Of a stretch of 12,441 nt of DNA, positions 6,037 to 12,441 are shown piece after piece. Each line of letters starts with the position of its first letter. Position 1 is the stretch's first letter. Origin of the DNA: SKVL01 sp051745565 (lineage in GTDB: Bacteria > Patescibacteriota > Minisyncoccia > Phycocordibacterales > CSBR16-193); the NCBI GenBank assembly GCA_051745565.1, contig JBNJEF010000019.1, forward strand, positions 1 through 12,441. The letters are read 5' to 3'. A program made the position numbers and the translations under genes. A model generated the notes under the pieces. That model had not been told where the DNA came from, ran no database searches, and was given only the letters and a program-made list of their open reading frames with translations.

Positions 6037-6131
6037 CAGTATTAATCTATTTAAAAAAGAGGCATAGGATAAATTTTCAGGTTTTCGTGTGTTAATTTAG
6101 CCAGCGGGTTGAGTGGTGTTTAAAAGTTAGT

Positions 6132-7973
6132 ATGAAAATCACATTGATAGCAAAAAATTACAACTATTGTAACAAGAACTTGGCTGAAGCGACAAAGAAA
6201 AATAGAGTTGAGTTAAATACCGTTGATTTTAAAAGTTTAGATGATGCTTTAAATATCAATGACTGGGGTGACGTTATCTTATGGAGAAGCTCAAGTTTAG
6301 ATAATAAGAATGATAGACATACTCTATACGAATATCTAAGAAAAGACGATAAAATAATTTTTAATTTAGGACAGAGCAATAACCTGATAAGTAGTAAGTG
6401 TCATCAACAGAACAAAGTACGAGTTTATTGTGAAAGTAACGGCAATTCTCCGTTTGGGTATATAAACACTTTTAAATTTAGTTCGTTGGAAGAACTAAAG
6501 GAAAGTGAAGATCTAATGTTTCCTGTAATTGAGAAACCCGATAAGGGGGCACATGGTAAGGGGGTTGAGTTGGCAAAAGATGTTGACCAAATAGTTAATT
6601 GTGATGAAACTAAAATTTATCAAAATTTTATTCCCAACGACGGAGACTATAGAGTGATGTGCTTGGGGGGTACGGTTTTAGGAATAATAAAAAGAGTGGC
6701 CAAAAAAGGAGATTTCAGAAACAATATTTCTCAAGGAGGAGAGGCGTTTGTTGTGAATGATCCTGAGTTAATTGAAAAATTGACAGATATTTCTTTGCGA
6801 ATTTCTAGCATATTTAATTTAAATTTTTGTGGTGTTGACATTATTTATGACAGAAGAGACGGTGAGTATAAGTTTTTGGAAGTAAACGATCTGGTGTGGT
6901 GGAAAGGTTTTTCCGGCGCCACCGGTATAGATGTAGGAGATAAAATTATCAAGCACTGCATTGACCTATATAACAGAGAAGAGATCGACACTGTAGAGTT
7001 GGTGCAAAGTTATTATGATAACAACTTCGATCATCTTTATAGTAAAAAATTTCATTTTGCCTCCAGGATGTATCTATTTTTTAAAGATTATAAATATAAA
7101 GATTACTTATTGGATCTGGAGAGAGAATATATAGGTATAAAGGAAAATGAAACAGAAGAAATTATCAGTAAAATATTAAAAGCCGATCATAGCAGTTCAG
7201 TTGAACACAGAAAAGAGAAGATATTAAGAGCCGAAGTAATTAAAAACTATCCTAACCTAAGAAAGTATAATCGCTTACTCTTCAAGTTCTTATTTGCCTT
7301 TAGTATTTACAACAAAAATATTTCTTCACAGATATTAAGATCAGTTGATATAGAGAATTTAACCGAATATTATAATACCTTATATTCAAATCCGGAACAT
7401 CTTTGCAAACTATCAACTCCGGCTGTTAATTATATATACAATATTAATTATTTCTTGAAACATACAGGTCTTGATAATTCTTTTCAATTTGATCCGAGTT
7501 ATTTAATCGATGTCGGAGTGAAGGAGTTTAATGGTAATAGGGAATTACAGAATAAATTTCATACTGAGCTCTATTACTATACACATCTAATAATTGGAGC
7601 TTCGGCTTTTTATTCTCAAAAAATCAATGAAAACAAAGGTGATTATATAAAGGCAATGCAGATCTGTGAAAAGATCATTCAAAGAAACTATTTTGATATA
7701 AAAATTGATAACAAAGTAGAGTTTTTGGTTTGTGCAAAACTATTAGATTATGAAACAGATCTGTTTGAGATCATCTACTCCGAATGCAAAAATTCTTTAT
7801 CCGATGTTGGAAATTTTTTAGTAGATAAACACAACAGTACGGCTTTTTTAAAAAATAAAAATATTATGCAGTCGGAACACACTAACGTGTTGTTTTTAAT
7901 GGCATTTAAAAATAGAAGCACCCCTTACCGGAGAGAGTACACTAAACTTCTGTCTCAAGTATCAGAGGAGTGA
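6132..7973 (+). CDS. RimK-type ATP-grasp protein with a large unknown C-terminal domain
   Basis: The first 280 or so of 613 residues look like a RimK-related ATP-grasp ligase: EKPDKGAHGKGVELAKD (134-150, nucleotide loop), IYQNFIPNDGDYRVMCLGG (162-180), IIKR (185-188), FRNNISQGGEA (195-205), GVDIIYD (234-240) and FLEVND (248-253, with E250 and N252 as metal ligands), then SGATGIDV. Known RimK-like enzymes join an amino acid to a carboxylate through an acylphosphate; the substrate here is unknown. Residues from about 285 to 613 are Tyr/Asn/Lys-rich, appear largely helical and match nothing I recognise; typical RimK has only about 300 residues. No signal peptide or membrane segment is seen. The gene is visibly more AT-rich than ftsH, recG or the isc genes, which suggests separate acquisition. 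No Shine-Dalgarno sequence precedes ATG 6132; a weak TTTAAA lies 7 bases upstream. Confidence 0.8.
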   Translation: MKITLIAKNYNYCNKNLAEATKKNRVELNTVDFKSLDDALNINDWGDVILWRSSSLDNKNDRHTLYEYLRKDDKIIFNLGQSNNLISSKCHQQNKVRVYCESNGNSPFGYINTFKFSSLEELKESEDLMFPVIEKPDKGAHGKGVELAKDVDQIVNCDETKIYQNFIPNDGDYRVMCLGGTVLGIIKRVAKKGDFRNNISQGGEAFVVNDPELIEKLTDISLRISSIFNLNFCGVDIIYDRRDGEYKFLEVNDLVWWKGFSGATGIDVGDKIIKHCIDLYNREEIDTVELVQSYYDNNFDHLYSKKFHFASRMYLFFKDYKYKDYLLDLEREYIGIKENETEEIISKILKADHSSSVEHRKEKILRAEVIKNYPNLRKYNRLLFKFLFAFSIYNKNISSQILRSVDIENLTEYYNTLYSNPEHLCKLSTPAVNYIYNINYFLKHTGLDNSFQFDPSYLIDVGVKEFNGNRELQNKFHTELYYYTHLIIGASAFYSQKINENKGDYIKAMQICEKIIQRNYFDIKIDNKVEFLVCAKLLDYETDLFEIIYSECKNSLSDVGNFLVDKHNSTAFLKNKNIMQSEHTNVLFLMAFKNRSTPYRREYTKLLSQVSEE

Positions 7974-8024
7974 GTACTTACTAATTTGTATTTACAGATA
8001 AGGTTAAATAGGGAACCTTCTGAC

Positions 8025-8044
8025 TTCAGTGTCTCTGAATTTTT
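8025..8044 (+). terminator. Weak terminator after the ATP-grasp gene
   Basis: TTCAG (8025-8029) and CTGAA (8035-8039) form a 5-bp stem with a 5-base loop, followed by five T. It lies 51 bases after the stop, in the convergent spacer with recG. Confidence 0.35.
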
Positions 8045-8068
8045 ATTAGAATTAAAACCTTAATAAGC

Positions 8069-8099
8069 TGTGGATCATCTGTTGAAAACCTCCGGATAA
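8069..8099 (-). other. Three DnaA-box-like 9-mers at an 11-base period
   Basis: On the minus strand, TTATCCGGA (8099-8091), TTTTCAACA (8088-8080) and TGATCCACA (8077-8069) match the DnaA box TTATCCACA at 7, 7 and 8 of 9 positions. They are the same way round and start exactly 11 bases apart, next to an A/T-rich stretch (8040-8068). The matches are imperfect and no dnaA or dnaN lies nearby, so this is only a candidate. Confidence 0.25.
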
Positions 8100-8102
8100 G
8101 TT

Positions 8103-10292
8103 CTATTCAAAATGCACGAATTGGTCTTTGTCCTCTATCTGTTTTTTTAAGTTCGGGAAACTTTTCATTTCCTCGTCTTTCTCTATTATATCTTGAGCTT
8201 CCTTTCGCGCCGCTTCTACCATCTTAATATTCTTTATGGCTTCCATTGCCATATCCGAAACCCCCCACTGTTTTTTTCCGTAAAGCTCGCCTGCGCCTCG
8301 CTGGGCCAAGTCAAACTCGGCTAGTTCAAAACCGTTCTTGGCTTTTTTCAGAGCCCTTAGTCTTTTGATACTTTTATCGCTTTCGGTGTCGGAGAATACG
8401 TAGCAGTATGATTGATGAGAACTTCGTAACACTCTCCCTCTCAGTTGATGGAGCTGAGCTAAGCCGAACCTCTCTGCGCTTTCAATAGCTATGACCGTTG
8501 CATTTTCAACATTAACTCCAACCTCTATAACTGAAGTTGAAACCAGTACATCTATTTCTCCTCCTGTAAATCTCTTCATCACTTCTTCCTTTTCCTTGGA
8601 AGACATCTTTCCGTGTAGTGCTTCTATGGAAAAATCCGGCAGAGCATTTTCTTTCAAGTATTCCACCTCTTCTTCCACCGATGCGACGTTCAAAGCATTC
8701 TCCTGATCGGGATCGGGTGCATTAATGCGAGGGCAGATGACATAGGCTTGCCTTCCTTTTTTCAACTCTTCTTTTATCTCTTTGAACATCTCTTCTCTTT
8801 GAGCCGGGGAGGCTATCTTTGTTATTACCTGTTTACGCCCCGCCGGCATTTCATCTATTAAGGTGAGATCCAAGTCGCCATATACTGTAAGGGCGAGAGT
8901 CCTGGGAATGGGGGTGGCGGTCATTGAAAGGAGGTGAGGTGTTATCTTATCTTTTCTTAATAGGTCTTGCCTTTGTATCATTCCGAATCGATGCTGTTCA
9001 TCTATTATAACCAGTGCCAAGTTCTTGAATTTAACGGACTTCTGTATCAGAGAATGGGTGCCGATCAAAATCGGGATCTCACCGTTGGCGACCCAATCAA
9101 GGAGCTGTCTTCGGGAGATATTGGTAGAATCTTTCGGATCAACTTTGGAGGGGAACTTTCTACAACCACTTGAGGTTATGAGACCTACTTTTATATTTAA
9201 ATGAGAGAAGTATTTAATGAAACCTTCAAACTGTTGTTGGGCCAGTATTTCGGTGGGTACCATGTAAGCAACTTGGAGATTTCCAAAGCTCTCTCTTTCT
9301 ACCTTTCTATTTTTCCGGTCTTCTTCTTTCGGCGGACGTGTCATTACTGTCGCAAACGAAGCAACTGAAGCAACGGCGGTCTTGCCCGATCCGACGTCTC
9401 CTTCTAAGAGTCTGGACATGGGTGTTTCATTAGACATGTCCGCAAGTATTTCTTTCATGGCTCTCTCTTGCGCTTCAGTTGGAGAGAAGGGGAATCTTTT
9501 TATAAAAGAAGTCACCTCCCCTTCAGGGGGTGCTATGGAAAAGGAAGGATGTTTCTCTCGGCGTTTGCGTTCCAGTTGTTTTTTGAGCTGTATGAAAAAT
9601 ACCTCTTGAAAAGCAAAACGCTTGCGCGCCACTAAGGAGTCGTCCTGGCTTTTGGGATTATGGATGAATATAAGTGAAGACCTAAGTGATGGAAGACTGT
9701 ACTTCTCCAAGACGTCCGAGGGTATGGGATCGGCGAACTGATCCAGTACTTCTTTGTTTATAAGTTCCTTTATCTTGTATCTAATGAAACGAGATGTAAC
9801 ACCTTTGCTTTCCGGATAAACCGGCTGTAAGAACTGTTCGGAAGCATCTTCAAAAAGGGAGTTTCCCACTCCGTGAGGTATTTTTGATACGATTGAAATT
9901 TCCGGATTTATGAAAAGAAGAGATCCGTTCTTACTCCTCTTTCCTTCTCCTTCAAGTTTAACCAGGGATCCTTCGGAGAACTTTTTAGCTATGTAGGGTT
10001 GATGAAACCATCTGATCTTTGCTTTAGCTGTGTCGTCCTCAATAACAGCGGTTGCCTCCGGTACGCCTCGCTTAAAGGTTTTACCGGTTTGGATGTTGGT
10101 GATCCTTCCGTAGAGAGTAACATTCTCTCTGTCGGAAACATCGCTTATGTATTTAATTGCGTAGACATCGCCGTAACGAGAAGGGAACAGATATAGAAGA
10201 TCTCTGATTGTGTGGACTCCCAACTTTGTAAGACCTTTTTTCTGTTCCCTGCTTAAACGAAAGAGCTCTTCAAGTGGCGTTTCAGGTTCCAT
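8103..10292 (-). CDS. recG: ATP-dependent DNA helicase RecG
   Basis: RecG remodels stalled replication forks and Holliday junctions. Numbered from the ATG at 10292 the protein has 729 residues. The N-terminus TPLEELFRLS.. and LGVHTIRDLLYLFPSRYGD match the RecG start. The wedge/OB region spans about 55-135, including VTLYGRITNIQTGKTF. Helicase motifs: GDVGSGK (298-304), PTEILAQQ, GTHSLIQ, DEQHRFG (from 431), TATPIPR (458-464), STSVIEVGVNVENA (from 585), and QLRGRVLRS (616-624), where the usual Gly after GRV is Leu. About 20 extra polar residues follow Walker A (RPPKEEDRKNRKVERESFG). An upstream in-frame ATG at 10310 adds MWYIFN, but family alignment favours 10292, and an extended -10 (TGGTATATT) ends 6 bases before it. 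Convergent with the ATP-grasp gene, divergent from iscR. Confidence 0.96.
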   Translation of the reverse strand: MEPETPLEELFRLSREQKKGLTKLGVHTIRDLLYLFPSRYGDVYAIKYISDVSDRENVTLYGRITNIQTGKTFKRGVPEATAVIEDDTAKAKIRWFHQPYIAKKFSEGSLVKLEGEGKRSKNGSLLFINPEISIVSKIPHGVGNSLFEDASEQFLQPVYPESKGVTSRFIRYKIKELINKEVLDQFADPIPSDVLEKYSLPSLRSSLIFIHNPKSQDDSLVARKRFAFQEVFFIQLKKQLERKRREKHPSFSIAPPEGEVTSFIKRFPFSPTEAQERAMKEILADMSNETPMSRLLEGDVGSGKTAVASVASFATVMTRPPKEEDRKNRKVERESFGNLQVAYMVPTEILAQQQFEGFIKYFSHLNIKVGLITSSGCRKFPSKVDPKDSTNISRRQLLDWVANGEIPILIGTHSLIQKSVKFKNLALVIIDEQHRFGMIQRQDLLRKDKITPHLLSMTATPIPRTLALTVYGDLDLTLIDEMPAGRKQVITKIASPAQREEMFKEIKEELKKGRQAYVICPRINAPDPDQENALNVASVEEEVEYLKENALPDFSIEALHGKMSSKEKEEVMKRFTGGEIDVLVSTSVIEVGVNVENATVIAIESAERFGLAQLHQLRGRVLRSSHQSYCYVFSDTESDKSIKRLRALKKAKNGFELAEFDLAQRGAGELYGKKQWGVSDMAMEAIKNIKMVEAARKEAQDIIEKDEEMKSFPNLKKQIEDKDQFVHFE

Positions 10293-10298
10293 GTTGAA

Positions 10299-10304
10299 AA
10301 TATA
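10299..10304 (-). promoter_or_regulatory. Candidate extended -10 element of recG, leaderless start
   Basis: TATATT preceded by TGG (an extended -10 arrangement) ends 6 bases before the ATG at 10292. If used, transcription would begin at the start codon and exclude the longer start at 10310. Confidence 0.42.
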
Positions 10305-10344
10305 CCACAACTTAGAGCAGTTACGCGTCTTATTTTATTAACTC

Positions 10345-10372
10345 TTGATATATCTGTGTCTATTGTTATTAT
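10345..10372 (+). promoter_or_regulatory. Candidate promoter of iscRSU
   Basis: TTGATA (10345-10350), a 16-base spacer and TATTAT (10367-10372) lie 25 bases before the iscR ATG. The operator-like palindrome at 10378-10396 starts 5 bases after the -10, over the expected transcription start. Confidence 0.55.
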
Positions 10373-10377
10373 AAAAA

Positions 10378-10396
10378 CCGATTGTAATAGTCGGCT
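10378..10396 (+). promoter_or_regulatory. Candidate IscR type-1 operator
   Basis: CCGATTGTAATAGTCGGCT fits the core of the E. coli type-1 IscR site as I recall it (YYGACTRWWWYAGTCRRST) at 18 of 19 positions; the mismatch is T for C at 10382. It is an imperfect palindrome centred at 10386 (CCGATT/AGTCGG), placed between the -10 and the iscR start codon. This suggests autorepression by Fe-S-bound IscR. Confidence 0.55.
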
Positions 10397-10397
10397 T

Positions 10398-10793
10398 ATG
10401 AAGATTTCAAAAAGATCACAGTATGGACTAAGAGCTCTTTTAAGACTTACGCAAACTTCAGGTTACTGTCCTATGCATGAGATCGCCGAGAAGGAGGGTA
10501 TATCAACCGACTATCTGGAGAAGATATTTTTTGATCTGGAGAAAGGTGGGATTATAAGATCAAAGAGGGGGGCCAACGGAGGTTACTCTCTGGCGATAGC
10601 TCCCGAAAGGATAAGCTTGAAAGACATACTTGAGGTCCTGGAGAAGAATTTTAACTTGGTTGAGTGTGTAGGCGAGAGATGCGACAGGGAGGATATCTGT
10701 CCGACGGCCTCGGTCTGGAAGAGGATCGATGAGAGTTTGAAGAGGAAGATGAATTCAGTAACCTTGAAGCATTTAAAAAAAGAAAATGAATAA
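10398..10793 (+). CDS. iscR: Rrf2-family Fe-S regulator, IscR-like
   Basis: IscR senses cellular Fe-S status and controls Fe-S assembly genes. From ATG 10398 the protein has 131 residues. MKISKRSQYGLRALLRL is the family N-terminus, the winged helix-turn-helix spans about 26-66 (IAEKEGISTDYLEKIFFDLE, then RGANGGYSL), and the cluster-binding loop has Cys90, Cys95 and Cys101. The spacing is CX4CX5C, one shorter in the first gap than CX5CX5C of E. coli IscR. The Cys residues plus the adjacent iscS and iscU identify it as IscR-like rather than CymR or NsrR, though those cannot be fully excluded. The frame is open upstream (ATG 10356), but that start overlaps the promoter and adds no domain. The stop overlaps iscS by 8 bases, so translation is probably coupled. 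Confidence 0.88.
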   Translation: MKISKRSQYGLRALLRLTQTSGYCPMHEIAEKEGISTDYLEKIFFDLEKGGIIRSKRGANGGYSLAIAPERISLKDILEVLEKNFNLVECVGERCDREDICPTASVWKRIDESLKRKMNSVTLKHLKKENE

Positions 10794-11934
10794 AAAGATA
10801 TACTTAGACAACGCCGCCACCACCCCCGTAGCCAAGGAGGTCTTGGAAGAGATGCTTCCATGTTTTAGTGAAAAGTACGGGAACAGTTCGTCACTTCACT
10901 CTTTCGGGAGAGAGGCTCAAGATGTTATAGAGAGAGCAAGAGAGCGGGTTGCCGACTTCTTATCCTGCCAAAAGGACGAGATCATCTTTACTGGCTCGGC
11001 AACGGAGGCCAACAACATTTTTATACAAGGAGTCTTGAGAGGAGTGGAGAATCCCCATGTCATAACTTCCGCCGTGGAACACGATGCGGTACTTCAAACT
11101 GTCAAAAACTCCGGCGCCGATCTTACGATCCTTTCGGTTGATAAAGAGGGTTTCGTAAATCCGGAAGATGTATTGAAAGAGATAAAAGAAGATACCGTGC
11201 TTGTATCAATAATGTATGCCAACAATGAGGTCGGGACCATTCAACCTATAAAAGAGATAGGTAAGCTAATCAAAAAAGAGAACAAGAGAAGAGAAAGAAA
11301 GATACTTTTTCACACCGATGCCGTTCAGGCTATCGGTTACCTATCGGCAGATGTTGAGGAGCTCGGAGTGGATGGGCTTACTTTAAGTGGGCATAAAATA
11401 TACGGACCGAAAGGTATCGGAGTTCTTTATAAAAGGAATGATCTAAAACTGGAACCGCTCTTTTTCGGAGGCGGACAGGAAAGAGAACTAAGACCCGGAA
11501 CACTTAACACTCCTTTGATAGTCGCAATGGGCAAAGCTGTGGAGCTTCTAAAAAGCGTAAATCGCAAAGAAGAGACCGAAAAGTTAAGAGATCATCTTAT
11601 AGAAGAAGTTTTAAAAATTGAAGGCGCATCTCTTAATGGTCCAAAAGCAGGCAGGCTTTCTAATAATGCCAACTTCAGTTTCACCGGAGTAGAGGGGGAG
11701 AGCTTGGTGATGCTTTTGGATCAGAAGGGAATTGCAACCTCTACCGGCTCGGCATGCTCAAGTAAAACATTAGAGGCATCACATGTACTGAAAGCGATGA
11801 GTCTGCCTGACTTGGAAGCACACTCTTCTCTGAGAGTTTCTTTGGGAAGGAGTACAGAGAAAAAAGACATTAATGAGTTTTTAATAGAACTTAAAGAAGC
11901 AATTAAAAGATTAAGAGACATATCGGGAAGATGA
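10786..11934 (+). CDS. iscS: Cysteine desulfurase IscS
   Basis: IscS is a PLP enzyme that takes sulfur from L-cysteine, leaving alanine, and passes it as persulfide to IscU and other acceptors. The 382-residue protein begins IYLDNAATTPV, has YGNSSSLHSFG at 31-41, FTGSATEANN at 68-77, His99 (AVEHD) and HTDAVQ (176-181) near the cofactor, the PLP lysine K204 in SGHKIYGPKG, the phosphate-binding region GGGQERELRPGTLN (228-241), and the catalytic Cys324 in STGSACSS. The long flexible loop at the Cys marks the IscS/NifS class rather than SufS. Family length is usual (about 390-400). It overlaps iscR by 8 bases and iscU by 4 (ATGA), an operon under the promoter at 10345-10372. Confidence 0.96.
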   Translation: MNKKIYLDNAATTPVAKEVLEEMLPCFSEKYGNSSSLHSFGREAQDVIERARERVADFLSCQKDEIIFTGSATEANNIFIQGVLRGVENPHVITSAVEHDAVLQTVKNSGADLTILSVDKEGFVNPEDVLKEIKEDTVLVSIMYANNEVGTIQPIKEIGKLIKKENKRRERKILFHTDAVQAIGYLSADVEELGVDGLTLSGHKIYGPKGIGVLYKRNDLKLEPLFFGGGQERELRPGTLNTPLIVAMGKAVELLKSVNRKEETEKLRDHLIEEVLKIEGASLNGPKAGRLSNNANFSFTGVEGESLVMLLDQKGIATSTGSACSSKTLEASHVLKAMSLPDLEAHSSLRVSLGRSTEKKDINEFLIELKEAIKRLRDISGR

Positions 11935-12314
11935 ATGACAAGTATTCACAAAAGGCAATGGATCATTTTTTAAGTCCCAAGAATATGGGAGTGATAGAAG
12001 ATGCCGACGGAGTGGGGGAGGTCGGCAATCCCAGATGCGGAGACCTTATGACTGTTTATATAAAAGTGAAAGATGAAAAGATCGCGGATATGAAATTTAA
12101 GACCTTAGGGTGTGCCGCCGCCATTGCTACATCGGACATGGTCTGTGAGGTTGCCAAAGGCAAAACAGTTGATGAAGCGCTCAAGATCACCTTCCAAGAT
12201 ATTTTAGATGAGCTCGGATCTTTACCGGCCCCTAAGATCCATTGCGCTGATCTTGCCCAAAAGGGACTTAAAGCTGCGGTAGAGGATCACAGAGGCGGGA
12301 ATAAAGAAGGATAA
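11931..12314 (+). CDS. iscU: Fe-S cluster assembly scaffold IscU
   Basis: IscU is the scaffold on which IscS-derived sulfur and iron build [2Fe-2S] clusters before transfer. The 127-residue protein has all ligands: Cys36 and Asp38 in GNPRCGDLM, Cys61 in KTLGCAAAIATSD, and His104-Cys105 in APKIHCADLAQKG; the PAPKIHC stretch corresponds to the LPPVKHC chaperone-binding motif of E. coli. The first ATG overlaps the iscS stop (ATGA), so the two are probably translationally coupled. No hscA, hscB, fdx or A-type carrier follows in the remaining 127 bases, so the cluster is minimal or split. Confidence 0.96.
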   Translation: MNDKYSQKAMDHFLSPKNMGVIEDADGVGEVGNPRCGDLMTVYIKVKDEKIADMKFKTLGCAAAIATSDMVCEVAKGKTVDEALKITFQDILDELGSLPAPKIHCADLAQKGLKAAVEDHRGGNKEG

Positions 12315-12342
12315 GGATTATAGAATTTATAACTTAAAAAAT

Positions 12343-12384
12343 GGCACTAGAGTACCAAAATTAAGGTATACTCTAAAAAATGCC
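12343..12384. repeat. Imperfect inverted repeat before the partial transposase gene, possible IS end
   Basis: GGCACTAGAGTACC faces GGTATACTCTAAAAAATGCC: AGAGT/ACTCT, ACC/GGT and GGCA/TGCC pair with small bulges. The GGC...TACC pattern just before a transposase-like start could be the left end of an insertion sequence, but the right end is outside the window. Confidence 0.35.
12367..12372 (+). promoter_or_regulatory. Candidate -10 element for the gene at 12380
   Basis: TATACT ends 7 bases before ATG 12380, the same spacing as at smpB and the TauE/SafE gene. Confidence 0.4.
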
Positions 12385-12441
12385 TTTAAAATATACACGA
12401 TTAAGCAATCGCAAGCTCAAGCAAATCTCTCGCTACTTTTC
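12380..12441 (+). CDS. Possible IS1595/ISXO2-type transposase, N-terminal fragment (runs off window)
   Basis: Only 20 complete codons are visible: MPLKYTRLSNRKLKQISRYF. The pattern of basic residues, RLS-x-RKL and an aromatic pair resembles the start of the helix-turn-helix of ISXO2/IS1595-family transposases, which begin with phrases such as SRLSxxKxxxLIxxF. A leaderless-type -10 and an inverted repeat lie just upstream. The fragment is too short to be certain. Confidence 0.42.
   Translation, partial: MPLKYTRLSNRKLKQISRYF

Noticed and set aside
8040..8102. Definite oriC call
   Set aside because: The DnaA-like boxes are imperfect, only three are present, and dnaA/dnaN are not in the window; kept only as a low-confidence candidate.
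8491..10196. Plus-strand open frames within recG
   Set aside because: Antisense shadows; recG has all helicase motifs along this stretch.
10583..10861. Minus-strand open frame over iscR and the iscS start
   Set aside because: Low-complexity Ser/Phe-rich shadow of two clear genes.

Overview
The window looks like part of a Candidate Phyla Radiation (Patescibacteria, probably Parcubacteria-like) chromosome. The pointers are a very Lys-rich N-terminal tail on FtsH, tRNA and tmRNA genes without encoded CCA, few Shine-Dalgarno sequences, heavy use of the Ile codon AUA, and simple gene neighbourhoods. UGA is used as a normal stop (smpB and iscS end in TGA), so the UGA-Gly code of SR1/Gracilibacteria does not apply. 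This assignment is inference; no rRNA or other marker lies in the window.

Layout. 1-204 (-): N-terminal end of a TauE/SafE-type membrane transporter running off the left edge. 320-392 (+): tRNA-Ala(CGC). 393-763: non-coding, hairpin-rich spacer with short repeats, two terminator-like hairpins and degenerate extra copies of the tmRNA 3' end. 764-1156 (-): tmRNA (ssrA), with smpB just upstream at 1172-1627 (-). 1762-5103 (+), divergent from smpB: ftsH, interrupted in frame by a 425-residue LAGLIDADG intein inside the Walker A motif, followed by a terminator. 5299-5973 (+): a helix-turn-helix/LAGLIDADG-like protein whose stop codon lies inside tRNA-Ile(UAU) at 5964-6036. 6132-7973 (+): an AT-rich RimK-type ATP-grasp protein with a large unknown C-terminal half. 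8103-10292 (-): recG. 10398-12314 (+): overlapping operon iscR-iscS-iscU with a probable IscR operator in front. 12380-12441 (+): start of what may be an IS1595/ISXO2-type transposase, cut by the right edge.

How the genes fit together. SmpB and tmRNA rescue stalled ribosomes and tag the nascent chain; FtsH, known in other bacteria to degrade some tagged proteins, lies divergently beside them. IscR, IscS and IscU form the sensor, sulfur donor and scaffold of an ISC iron-sulfur assembly pathway. RecG is a housekeeping fork-remodelling helicase.

Most notable: the intein that splits the FtsH P-loop between Lys and Thr; a possible rare tRNA-Ile(UAU); the ORF stop embedded in that tRNA; a near-consensus IscR type-1 operator in a CPR-like genome; and a -10-like hexamer a constant 6-7 bases before several start codons, suggesting leaderless mRNAs.
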